Of a stretch of 64,000 nucleotides of DNA, positions 27,102 through 35,510 are shown piece after piece. Below the pieces are notes generated by a model. It was not told where the DNA came from. It saw only the letters and a program-made list of their open reading frames with translations, and ran no database searches. The DNA is from Planctomycetota bacterium (GTDB lineage Bacteria > Planctomycetota > SZUA-567 > H5-PLA8). The position numbers and the translations under genes are program-made. The first letter of the stretch is position 1, and each line of letters opens with the position of its first letter. The DNA lies in the NCBI GenBank assembly GCA_027493525.1, contig JAOSKN010000001.1, positions 2,418,001-2,482,000 on the forward strand, written 5' to 3'.

Positions 27102-27177
27102 GGCGGGGCTAAGCAGGCGTGTGGAACGGGAAGGGCGCGCGGCGGGAGCGTTGCCGAGCAGGCAAGGGAGGCCGTTC

Positions 27178-28356
27178 GTGAAGCGTGTACTGCTGACGGT
27201 TCTGAGCGGACTGGTGGCGCTGGCAGGCTGGTCGCGCGCCGGCGAGCCGCTCGATAACGACGCCTTGAACGCGATGCTCAAAGCCGGCTTTACGCTGAAG
27301 GTGCTCGAAGTGAAGTTCGGGGAGTCGGACTGCCAGTTCGACACGAGTTCGGCTCGGCTGATCGAGGTCCACAACGCGGCCAAGGAAGGCGGGATGTCGG
27401 CGGCGGACATCGACAAGCTGCAGTTGATGGTGATGCAGGAGGCGAAGAAGAAGGAGAAAGAGCTGAGCATGCTCGCCGGGCAGCTCATGAACGGAGCGAT
27501 CAACTTCGACAAGCAGGAATACGAAACCCACATGCGCAAGGTCCAGCGCAAGGGCAAGTCGATGATCCCGTACCTGATGGTTTACATCGACGAGGAGCAC
27601 GAGTTGAAGCGCGTGGCGGTGCTGGACGCGATGAAGCGGCTGCACGCGGACAACGCCGAGACGGTGCTGGCGGTGCGGCTGATGCTGGAAGACCGCAGCA
27701 AAGGCGTGCGGCGGCAGGCCGCGGAGACGCTGGCCGAGATCGGCACCGAGAAGATCGTCAACGAGATCCTCGAGGAGCTGGACCAGCGCAAGGGGCAGTT
27801 CCTGGACGGCAAGGCTTTCGTGCCGGGGTTCATGGAGTACCGCCCGGCGGCGCGGAGCCTGACCAACCTGCTGACCCGCTCGGCCGACCCGGACGGGCGG
27901 CTGGCGGCGGCCTTCTCGCTGGGCCGGATCCACGCCAAGGATCGCGAGTCGGTCGGCGCGCTGCTCGACGCGGTGCTCGACGACCACGACGAGAAGCTGC
28001 GCGACGTGGCGGGGCTCTCGCTGGCCTGGCTGCGCGTGCCGCAGGCGGTGCCGTACATCCGCAAGGCTTACGAGCGCTACACCAAGGGCCGCGCGGACGT
28101 GATCCGGCACCTGCAGTATTTCCGGACGCCGGAGGCGATCGAGTTCCTGCTCACGGCCGGCGACAACGACGACGGCACGGTGCGCAAGTCGGCCCTCGAG
28201 ACGTTGCGCAACATGACCGGCGAAGCCTACGAGACCGTCGAGGAGTTTCGCTCCTGGTGGCAATATAACAAGGATCGCCCGGAGTTCGTGCAGACGCCGG
28301 GCGCGGGCGGCGGCGCGACGGTCACGGAGCAGCCCAACGGGGCGGCCCGGCCGTAG
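27178..28356 (+). CDS. Exported HEAT-repeat protein
   Basis: 392 residues from GTG 27178, preceded by AGGGAGG at the right distance, so this start is better than the ATG at 27100. A signal peptide (RVLLTVLSGLVALAGWSRAGE) leads to a charged helical region with KKKEKELSML, then tandem HEAT-like repeats from about residue 130 to 370: ERVAVLDAM-type pairs, VRRQAAETLAEIGTEKI, RLAAAFSLGRIHAKD, LRDVAGLSLAWLRVP. A proline/glycine-rich tail ends it. HEAT proteins scaffold other proteins; no enzyme signature is present. Probably periplasmic. Confidence 0.8.
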   Translation: MKRVLLTVLSGLVALAGWSRAGEPLDNDALNAMLKAGFTLKVLEVKFGESDCQFDTSSARLIEVHNAAKEGGMSAADIDKLQLMVMQEAKKKEKELSMLAGQLMNGAINFDKQEYETHMRKVQRKGKSMIPYLMVYIDEEHELKRVAVLDAMKRLHADNAETVLAVRLMLEDRSKGVRRQAAETLAEIGTEKIVNEILEELDQRKGQFLDGKAFVPGFMEYRPAARSLTNLLTRSADPDGRLAAAFSLGRIHAKDRESVGALLDAVLDDHDEKLRDVAGLSLAWLRVPQAVPYIRKAYERYTKGRADVIRHLQYFRTPEAIEFLLTAGDNDDGTVRKSALETLRNMTGEAYETVEEFRSWWQYNKDRPEFVQTPGAGGGATVTEQPNGAARP

Positions 28357-28401
28357 GCGCAGAGTTCCTCTACGCCATCCAAAATACGCTTGTTGCCCCG
28401 A

Positions 28402-28429
28402 TTGCATCGACGCACACGTGCGTTAGAAT
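28402..28429 (+). promoter_or_regulatory. Sigma70-like promoter of the small winged-helix gene
   Basis: TTGCAT at 28402-28407 and TAGAAT at 28424-28429, 16 bp apart, 42 bp before the start codon of the DUF2582-like gene. The spacing and hexamers are close to the standard promoter. Confidence 0.45.
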
Positions 28430-28471
28430 GCGCTCCTGTTCCCGAATCCGATTACGGAAAGGAGTACGAAG

Positions 28472-28672
28472 ATGGAGCAAATCATAGGCGAACATGCGGG
28501 CCAGGTATGGGAGCTGTTGAACGAGAAGGGCGAGCAGTCCACGTCGAACATCGCCAAGGCGCTGAAGCTGAAGGCCGCGGACGTGGATCGGGCGCTGGGC
28601 TGGCTGGCTCGCGAGGGCAAGCTCGCGTTCAATGGGGGCGGCAAGGGCGCGGTCAAGGTCGGCCTGAAATGA
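28472..28672 (+). CDS. Small winged helix-turn-helix protein (DUF2582-like)
   Basis: 66 residues forming one winged helix: VWELLNEKGEQSTSNIAKALKLKAADVDRALGWLAREGKLAF with the wing at NGGGKGAVKVGLK. This fits the small winged-helix family PF10771 (DUF2582), of unknown role and possibly a transcription factor. A GAAAGGAG-type site precedes the ATG. Its stop overlaps the start of the following lipoprotein gene (ATGA), so the two are translationally coupled. Confidence 0.8.
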   Translation: MEQIIGEHAGQVWELLNEKGEQSTSNIAKALKLKAADVDRALGWLAREGKLAFNGGGKGAVKVGLK

Positions 28673-29830
28673 GGTTCATCGCGCCGCCGGGCCGCCTGGC
28701 GCCGCTCGGAGGCGCGCTCCTGCTTCTGGCGCTGGCCTTGCGGCGCGGGCGCGGAAGAGCCGGCGGCCGAGCCGGGCGCGGCGAAGATCCTGGGCTATTC
28801 GGACCTGCTGGCGCAGGCGGAACTGATCGCCGTGGCGGAGATCGGCGAGCGCGACGTCCACGGCGTGAAGCTCAAGATCCTCGAGATGCTCAAGTGGCCG
28901 CCCAACGAGGCCACTCGGGACTGGCGGGCGCTGGCGATCCTGGAGACCGAGGCCAAGCATCCCAAACCCGACAAGGACCGGCAGAACAAGGATTTCGTCC
29001 ACGCGGGCACCTCGAAGGTCGAGGAAGACCCGCTGCCGCCGCTGCTGGTGGAGACGCCGGCCGCGGGGCGGCTCCCGCCGAAGGGGACGCAAGGCTTGTT
29101 CTTTCTGTGGAGCCGCCTGGAGCCTGCCGGCGGGGCGCCGCTGCGCTACAAGCTCGACCACCCGCAGAACCTCTACGACATCCAATACGCCGCGGAAGTG
29201 AAGGCCGAACTGGCGCGCAGCCGCTCGGCCACGCGGCGGCCGTTTCTCCGCGCGTGGGACGAGGAGATGGCGGGGAAGCGCGAGCGCCGGCGGCTCGACG
29301 ACGACCTGCTGAAGCTGGAGCCCGGCGCGGTGCAGCGCGGGCTGCGCCTGGAGGCCGTCCGCGCGCGGCGCTCGATCCGCGACGACAACTCGTTCGATCT
29401 GACCGTGCGCGTCGAGAACACACGCGCGACGCCGCAGGCGATCTACGACGGGCTGGTGAGCGGCTTCGGGGTGCTGATCCGGCGCAAGGGCCAGGCTCGC
29501 GAAGAGGCGGTCGTGCTCCCGGTCTTCGAGAAGAACCTGACCCAGGACATGGACCCCGCGGTGCTGGCGGTGGTGGACGCGACGGACTTCTCGCTGGTCC
29601 GCGAACAGGATTCGCTGACCAAGGAGCTGCACTTCGAGGCCAAGGACTTCGCGTTCCTCGCCAAGCTCGACGGCGAGTTCCTGCTCCAGGCCTTCTACCG
29701 CACGCAGCACGACGGGGAGCGGGTCGAGAACATGGTCGCGCCCGCCTGGACCGGCGTGCTGCTCTCGCCGGAAATCGCGCTCGAGATGAAGGCCGCCGTC
29801 GCGGCGGGTCCCGCGGATGGGCAGCCCTGA
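28669..29830 (+). CDS. Exported lipoprotein, frameshifted at the signal peptide (joined about 386 aa)
   Basis: The ATG at 28669 overlaps the previous stop. Its frame encodes a signal peptide, FIAPPGRLAPLGGALLLLALA, then runs into arginine-rich nonsense. Removing one T of the TT at 28738-28739 gives LLALACGAGAEEP, a good lipobox with Cys, followed by KILGYSDLLAQAELIAVAEIG and the rest of the conserved frame to 29830. The mature part begins with a beta domain dealing with 'EIGERDVHGVKLKILEMLKW' and later has EIALEMKAAVA. The family is not recognised; the first mature region resembles an OB-like fold only loosely. Confidence 0.65.
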
Positions 29831-30044
29831 TCCGCGCCGCGCGCCGTATGCCTTTTCCCATAGCTCGCCTGGCGAAATCCGGCCGGCGGGCGGTTCCGCG
29901 GCGCGAAAACTGCGGTATCTTTTCTCATACACGCCATGCCTGAACGTCACTAATTGAGGCGGTCTCGCTCAACGGCCACAGGCAGACGCGATGTTTCTTG
30001 GGCTCCGGCCCGCGGGGGATTCTCGTTTTCGAGGGAACCGCGCC

Positions 30045-30527
30045 ATGAAGGTCGAGATGGAAGGCAAGGAACCCTTCGTGATCCTTTTCGGCGTGCCGCT
30101 GCTCACGACGGCGATCGTGGCCGGCGCGATGTACCTCGGCCAGCGTTCGATGGTCGTCGTCCCGCCGCCTCCGATTCACGTCGACGCGCCGTCGGTTTCG
30201 CCGCAGATCAACGCGGTGCTGCCCGAAGGCTCGGTGCAGGTGCACAACCAGGTTCCGCCGGCGCAGATTCGCGAGGTGGTGAAGGAGGTCGTTCGCCCGC
30301 CCGAGCCGCGCGAATCGCGCGAGGACGCGCGCGTGCCGGAGTCTCAAGTGACATTTCCCGCGCCGCCGGCCAAGCCCAAGCCGCCGGTGACGCCCACGCC
30401 CGCCGCGGTTGTCGATCCGCTGGAGGCGGACCCCGCCGCGGAGGCGGAGGCCGCGGGGATCCTGCTCCCGCCGCCCGAGGACGCCAAGACGCGGCCGAAC
30501 CGGAAGCCGGATTTGAAGACGGAGTAG
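30045..30527 (+). CDS. Proline-rich single-pass membrane protein
   Basis: 160 residues from ATG 30045 with GAGGG upstream. One membrane helix (PFVILFGVPLLTTAIVAGAMYLG, about residues 9-31) is followed by a long, disordered, proline-, valine- and glutamate-rich segment to the end (PPPPIHVDAPSVSP, RPPEPRESRED, PPAKPKPPVTPTP). Such a layout suits a periplasm-spanning, TonB-like or scaffold protein, but no TonB C-terminal domain is present. The function is unknown. Confidence 0.55.
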   Translation: MKVEMEGKEPFVILFGVPLLTTAIVAGAMYLGQRSMVVVPPPPIHVDAPSVSPQINAVLPEGSVQVHNQVPPAQIREVVKEVVRPPEPRESREDARVPESQVTFPAPPAKPKPPVTPTPAAVVDPLEADPAAEAEAAGILLPPPEDAKTRPNRKPDLKTE

Positions 30528-30539
30528 GGTCGGGCGCGC

Positions 30540-31517
30540 TTACTTTTCGAGCGTTTCGATTCTTGTGTCTGGCGCCGGCAAGTCTTCCCAATGGAAGGTG
30601 TACTTGTGCGATTCCAGGCCCAGCTTGGCCAAGTCTGAATTTGGATCTTTGGGCTGCATTTTCCGAACCATCGTGACGACCAGGGGGCGCAGCGTCCGAA
30701 TTTCGTAGGTGCCTTGAATCTCCGTTACCATTGCTTCGATGGGGAAGTCGTTGTCCTGGAGTTCGGCGGCCGGCGCGCCTTTCAGCATTTCGCGGACCAG
30801 GGCCTTGACGACCTCGCCCGACCGCTCGACACGCATGGTCAAGCGCAGGCACGACGCGCCGCGATCCTCCACCGGCCCCTCGCCTTTGAATGTCGCGACG
30901 CCCTTGTCGCCGTCTCCGTCGAACTCGGATGCCGTTTCCTTTCCGGGAATGATCTCCCTGCCCACCCAGACGCCGCACCAGCCGTTCCAGGGGTCGGCGA
31001 CCTTCTCCACGAACTTGCTGCGAATGGCGGGGCTCTTGAGCGTCGCGCGGACTTGTTCGACTTCGGCGTCGGTCATCTGGCGGGTTTGACGGACCATCGC
31101 CAGGACTTTTTCCTCCAGTTCTTCAAGGCCCAGCGCGCCTTTGAATTCACCCGTCTTCTCGATCTGGTATTTAGGGAATGCGGTCAACATGCCGGATTGC
31201 TCGAGCATGCCCTTGATTCTGAGGAACTTGGGGTCCGGCGCCCGCGCGCCGTTGAACGCCAGCAAATCGAATTCCGTGTACTCCATGACCAGGTGCTGGT
31301 TCTGCTCGTCGGGGGCCCACTTCAGGACGTAGGATTGCTCCGAGGTGTTTCCTTTCTTCAAGACTTCGTTGACGACCTTGACCTTGCCGGACTCCGGCCA
31401 GCCGAATTTCAGGCTGTAGGTTCTGGCGTTCGCGCCGCCTGGTTCCTCCGCCCCAAGCGGCAGGGCAGCGACCAGGATCGCAACGACGCTCCAGCCCAAA
31501 GCCACAAAAGTCCGCAT
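30540..31517 (-). CDS. Exported protein of unknown function
   Basis: 325 residues with a signal peptide (TFVALGWSVVAILVAALPLGAEE). The mature part is beta-rich with many charged strands: SLKFGWPESGKVKVVNEV, YVLKWAPDEQNQHLVMEYTEFDLLAF, GEGPVEDRGASCLRLTMRVERSGE. This resembles lipocalin-like secreted planctomycete proteins, but I cannot place it. ATG 31517 is chosen because the signal peptide starts there; the frame is open a little further. It lies between convergent and divergent neighbours and looks monocistronic. Confidence 0.6.
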   Translation of the reverse strand: MRTFVALGWSVVAILVAALPLGAEEPGGANARTYSLKFGWPESGKVKVVNEVLKKGNTSEQSYVLKWAPDEQNQHLVMEYTEFDLLAFNGARAPDPKFLRIKGMLEQSGMLTAFPKYQIEKTGEFKGALGLEELEEKVLAMVRQTRQMTDAEVEQVRATLKSPAIRSKFVEKVADPWNGWCGVWVGREIIPGKETASEFDGDGDKGVATFKGEGPVEDRGASCLRLTMRVERSGEVVKALVREMLKGAPAAELQDNDFPIEAMVTEIQGTYEIRTLRPLVVTMVRKMQPKDPNSDLAKLGLESHKYTFHWEDLPAPDTRIETLEK

Positions 31518-31678
31518 GGCATCCTCCACGCTCCAAGGGGCTCTCGCCGCCCGCGCATTCAAGCTAGCTGAAATAACCCGCCCAAGCTTAGCCCACATCG
31601 GAACGAATGATAGAAGAAGCCGCTTGCGGGATGACCGTCTCTTGCCGCGCGCCCGCGCGCGCCTATCATCGGCCAGCC

Positions 31679-32480
31679 ATGGGCTACCTGCGCCGGCACC
31701 TGCGGGTCGGCTGGCTGTACCTCGTCCAGGCGGTCAAGACGCGCCTGGAGTACCGCGCCGACTTCCTGATGGAGTGCCTCGCCGCGCTCTTGCAGCAGGC
31801 GGCGGGGCTGCTGGTGCTGGCGTTCCTCTTCGAGAAGATCGAGATCCTGCAGGACTGGCGGCGCGAAGAGGTCTTTTTCATCTACGGCTTCGGGCTGCTC
31901 CCGCGCGCGCTCTTCGACGCCTTCGCGATGAACTTCTACATGTTCTCCGACCGCTATCTCGTGCAGGGCGAGATGGACCGGCTGCTGCTGCGCCCGCTCT
32001 CGTCGCTGTTCCAGATGCTGATGGAAGGGATCAGCTTCGATTTCCTGGCCGACCTGACGCTGGGCATCGCGGTGGTGACGTACGCCTCGTCGAAGCTGGG
32101 GCTGGTGTGGACCTGGGAGTCGGGCCTCGCGCTCGGCGCGCTGGTCCTCGGCGCGTGGGGCGTGCTGATGGGTGTGTTTCTGAGCCTGACGGCGCTGTCG
32201 TTCTGGTCGCAGGAGCGGGTCGGGCTGATCCCGCCGGTCTATAACTTGCTGAATTTCGCGCAGTATCCGCTGACGATCTTCAACAAGCTGGTCAGCGTGC
32301 TGCTGACGTTCGTGATTCCCTTCGGGTTCGTGGCCTATTATCCGTCCACGGCGTTCCTGAAGGACGGCCTCTTCTCCGAGCTGGCGTGGTACACGCCGGC
32401 TGGCGGGGCTGCTCTGCCTGGCCGCGGGCGGGCTGCTCTGGCGCGCGGGGCTGCGCAGGTATTCGGGCGCGGGAAGCTGA
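31679..32480 (+). CDS. ABC-2 family transporter permease, frameshifted near the end (joined about 266 aa)
   Basis: A six-helix permease of the ABC-2 (DUF990-like) family: RVGWLYLVQAVKTRLEYRADF at the start, REEVFFIYGFGLLPRALFDAF, and the signature DRYLVQGEMDRLLLRPLSSLFQ in the loop after helix 2. The last helix is off frame: from 32400 the sequence reads LAGLLCLAAGGLLWRAGLRRYSGAG and stops at 32480 if one G of the pair at 32398-32399 is removed; as read, the ORF continues as an arginine-rich tail across the next gene. The ATPase partner is not next to it, so this permease is an orphan here. Confidence 0.75.
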
Positions 32481-32498
32481 ATCGAACGCGAACCGGCG

Positions 32499-35255
32499 CT
32501 ACGGCCGTGCCGAGACTTCCTTCTTCTCGACCGGGAGTTCTTCGGCGGCTTCGCGAATCTCGAGCTGCGAGAAGTTGGCGCGGGTGCGGGAACCGCCCAA
32601 GCCGACGCGGCGGACGGGCAGCGGGCGCGGGTCGTCGAATTCGAGCACGACCTTCCCGTTGACGATCGCGCACAGGGCCGCGCCGTGCTTGGCCAGCGCG
32701 ATGCGGCAGATGCGCGGCTGGAAGGGCGCGTGCCCACCGACGTAGCGCAGCGGGAACGCTTCGTCCTGGGCCGCGCGCGCGACCTCGCGGCCTTCGCGAT
32801 AGAGCACCGTCGCGGTGCGGTTCTCGGCGTTCACGACGAGCTTGTAGCCCTGGGCCGCGTCCTGTTCCGGCGCGAGCACGACGCTCAGGTTGTCGTAGGG
32901 ATAGTGGGTGTGGCTCGGGTGTTTGTCCCAGCCGTACCACTCGGTGTTTTCCTCGACGTTGAACGCGACCAGCAGGTCGGGCTTGAACTCGCGCTTGCTC
33001 CAGAGCAGGCCTTCCGCGTTCGGTGCGACGAGCGAGATCCAGCTCGAAGCGAGCACGCAGGCGATGCCGCCGTGGTCGAGCCACGCGCCGCCCTCGCGCC
33101 ACCAGCCGGTCTCGCGGCGCACGAAGGGATAATAGCCGCCGCGCTCGGAATGCCGGGGGCGCGCGATCAGAATGTCGTCGAAGGCGGCTTCGCCGTTGAG
33201 CACGCGCAGGCCCATCGCGCCGCCGTCGCCGCGCCGGAAGGCCGTGCGAGCGGGCGGCGCGCCGGCGCAGGAGGCCTCCAGCGTCTCGTTGCGGACGCGG
33301 ACCACGACCTCGTGCCATTTCCGGTCGGCGGGGACGGGCAGGGCGAGTTCGGCGTCGGACGGCGCGCCGAAGCGGACGCGCACGCCGGGTTCACCGTCGA
33401 GCGCGTACAGGAACAACTCGGCCTCGGCCTTGCGATCCAGCCGCACCTTCAGGCTCAGCTCCAGGTCGCCGATGGCCTCGAAGGCATGGCGGATTTCGGC
33501 GTCCTGGCCCTTGCCGGCGAGCGCGCCGTGTTCGAGCTTCCACGAGCCGGCGTAACGGCGCCAGAAGCCCTGGTCGCCCGACTTTCCGCCCAGGACCGGG
33601 CGAGTCTTCTCGCGCCGGCGGAGCTTCTCGGCCTCGGGCGAGGCGCGGATCCGTTCGAACTCTTCCGGCGTGAAATCGAGGTAATCGGAAGGATCGACGA
33701 GCGCGGCCTCGCTGAAAGCGTAGGGCCCGAAGGCCTCGGTCTCGCGGCGGTCGGGGCCGAAGCGCGCCGCCACGCGGCGCACGCGCGCGGGCTCCCGTTC
33801 GGGCGCGAGTTCCAGGTCCGCCGCGGGTGCGGCAACCGGGTCCCGCCGCCAGGCGCGCACGCTCCCATGGGGTTCGAGCGGCAAGAGTCCTTCGGTGCGC
33901 ACGCCGCAGCCGCCCGCGCTCGCGGGATCCTCTTCGAGCACGACCTCCTGGACGGGCCAGTCGCCGTGGCGCGCGTGAATCCGGCCCGCGCGGCCTTCAA
34001 GCGCCCTGCCGGCCCGCGCCCACTCGGCGCCTTCCGCCGGCTCCCAGTCGATCCTGTAGCCCTGCCCGTCGTCGGCCTGCCAGGCGAGTTCCTCGGCCTC
34101 CACGTCGTCGAAGACCGCGTTGCCGGCGTCCAGGAAGAGCCCCATGCGCCCGGCGCGCGGCTCCAGGTCGTGGCGCGCGAGGACCTCGCGCCCGTCCAGG
34201 AAGACCCGCAGGGTCCAGGCCCAGCGTTCGATCTCGAGCCGGTGCCATTGCCCGGCGCGGAGCGTCGCGCCAAGGTTCAATTCGACGGGCGCGCCCGCGC
34301 CTTCGAGCTTCAGCGTCGAAGCGTTCGCGCCGGCCTCGCCCACCGCGAAGCCGAGCCAGAGCGCGCGCGCGCCGTCGCCGTCCCAATCGAGCACCGCGCC
34401 GCCGCGGCTCCCGGTTTGCGGGAAGTAGGCGCAGGAAAGGCGGCAGCCGGGCCACGCCGGGGTCCTGGCGAGGTTGAGCGCGCGCCCGCCGGAGGCGCCG
34501 CCGGCCAGCGCGTACTGGTTGGGGATGCGGTTGGGGTCGAGGCTGAACTCGATCTTCCACGCGCCGCCGCAGGGCTCCCAGTCGCCCAAGCCATGTCCGG
34601 GCGAGCGGTCGAAGGCGTCGGCGAAGCGGCGCACGGCCGCATCTTCCCGCCCTTCCGCGAGCCGCCCGAGGGGCGCGTACTCCGGATCGGTCGTGAGGAG
34701 CACCTGATCCACCGCGATCCCGTCCTCGCGCTCGAGGAGCCAGAGTTCGTGCGCGCCGGCGGCGAGGTCGTACTCGCCGGCGGGAACCCAGTGCCATTCG
34801 CCGTAGATCTGGTCGTTGCCGGCGGTCCGCTCGGGTTCGCCGCCGATGCGCAGGGCCAGCGAGTTGCCGCAGTTGTCGGACCAGCGCACGTGGGCCCAGG
34901 CGCGGTACGCGCCGGCAGCCTTGAGTTCGAACGGGAGCCGCACGCGGCCTTCGCGCTCGGGCGTGCCCGAGCCCTGCGGCAGATCGAGGACCACCCCGCC
35001 GGCCGCTTCGGGCTGCGCGCGCAGGACGAACGGCGCTTTCACCTCGCCCTGCGCGGGGAGGAGCAGCAGCGTATCGACGGGCGGCTTGAGGCGCGGCGGC
35101 GGCGCGGCGGCGCGGACGAGCGGCTCGGGGCGCGCAGGTTGAGGAGCGGCCGGGTTGGAGGCTCCGCCGGGCGTGTACGCCGTGATCGCCCACGCGCCGG
35201 CCAGCAGGGCGGCGAAACCCAGGAACGCAAGAAGGATGAGGCGTCGCGACGCCAT
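32499..35255 (-). CDS. Large membrane-anchored protein with concanavalin/LamG-like domains
   Basis: 918 residues. An N-terminal membrane segment (LILLAFLGFAALLAGAWAITA) and a proline-rich linker lead to several beta-sandwich units. Two have the LamG/3-keto-disaccharide hydrolase look: GQWHRLEIERWAWTLRVFLDGREV with FDDVEAEEL (near residues 350-395), and RKWHEVVVRVRNETLEASCAG with FDDILIARP (near 660-710). A third with similar pattern closes the protein (VLEFDDPRPLPVRRVGLGG). They probably bind or trim carbohydrate at the cell surface. Catalytic residues cannot be named. The antisense frame is open over almost its whole length, a GC artefact. Confidence 0.7.
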   Translation of the reverse strand: MASRRLILLAFLGFAALLAGAWAITAYTPGGASNPAAPQPARPEPLVRAAAPPPRLKPPVDTLLLLPAQGEVKAPFVLRAQPEAAGGVVLDLPQGSGTPEREGRVRLPFELKAAGAYRAWAHVRWSDNCGNSLALRIGGEPERTAGNDQIYGEWHWVPAGEYDLAAGAHELWLLEREDGIAVDQVLLTTDPEYAPLGRLAEGREDAAVRRFADAFDRSPGHGLGDWEPCGGAWKIEFSLDPNRIPNQYALAGGASGGRALNLARTPAWPGCRLSCAYFPQTGSRGGAVLDWDGDGARALWLGFAVGEAGANASTLKLEGAGAPVELNLGATLRAGQWHRLEIERWAWTLRVFLDGREVLARHDLEPRAGRMGLFLDAGNAVFDDVEAEELAWQADDGQGYRIDWEPAEGAEWARAGRALEGRAGRIHARHGDWPVQEVVLEEDPASAGGCGVRTEGLLPLEPHGSVRAWRRDPVAAPAADLELAPEREPARVRRVAARFGPDRRETEAFGPYAFSEAALVDPSDYLDFTPEEFERIRASPEAEKLRRREKTRPVLGGKSGDQGFWRRYAGSWKLEHGALAGKGQDAEIRHAFEAIGDLELSLKVRLDRKAEAELFLYALDGEPGVRVRFGAPSDAELALPVPADRKWHEVVVRVRNETLEASCAGAPPARTAFRRGDGGAMGLRVLNGEAAFDDILIARPRHSERGGYYPFVRRETGWWREGGAWLDHGGIACVLASSWISLVAPNAEGLLWSKREFKPDLLVAFNVEENTEWYGWDKHPSHTHYPYDNLSVVLAPEQDAAQGYKLVVNAENRTATVLYREGREVARAAQDEAFPLRYVGGHAPFQPRICRIALAKHGAALCAIVNGKVVLEFDDPRPLPVRRVGLGGSRTRANFSQLEIREAAEELPVEKKEVSARP

Positions 35256-35416
35256 CCGGATCCCCCGGCCGCGGGAGCGGCTGCAATTCTTTTATCCTAA
35301 ACGGGCAGGCCCAAGGGGTTCAACCGGTTAGGGGGCGGTGGACACGGATAATTAAAGGGAGAGGGGCGGCGTGGGGTTACGGGTTGTTGTAGAGTGGGGG
35401 CGGGGGTAGTCGCCCA

Positions 35417-35436
35417 CCCATGGCTGGCGCCGTGGG
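35417..35436. repeat. Short intergenic hairpin repeat, planctomycete-like
   Basis: CCCATGGCTGGCGCCGTGGG followed by CTAAA resembles, from memory, the dispersed TTAGCCCACGGC...GCCGTGGG hairpins of planctomycete genomes. The arms pair at 7 of 8 positions around a 4 base loop. It lies in the 255 bp gap between two unrelated minus-strand genes. Confidence 0.35.
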
Positions 35437-35510
35437 CTAAAGGCCTTCCGCCCGGCAGGGGCGGAGAAATCCATTCAGTTGCAATTGTACATCGCCCTGC
35501 GTCAATCAGA

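Larger units (their letters stand above)
26535..27177. other. AT-rich intergenic region upstream of dnaN
   Basis: About 640 bp between the divergent dnaN and HEAT-repeat genes, with no credible gene. The octamer GGTGTTAT or its complement ATAACACC appears at 26610, 26660, 26672 and, with one extra base, 26721. Two degenerate DnaA-like boxes lie at 26948-26956 (TGTGGATTG) and 26974-26982 (CTTTCCACA). It could be a dnaN control region or a second origin candidate. Confidence 0.5.

Noticed and set aside
32685..35300. An 871-codon plus-strand frame opposite the LamG-like gene
   Set aside because: Antisense shadow; no start signal and no domain, typical of high-GC third-position bias.
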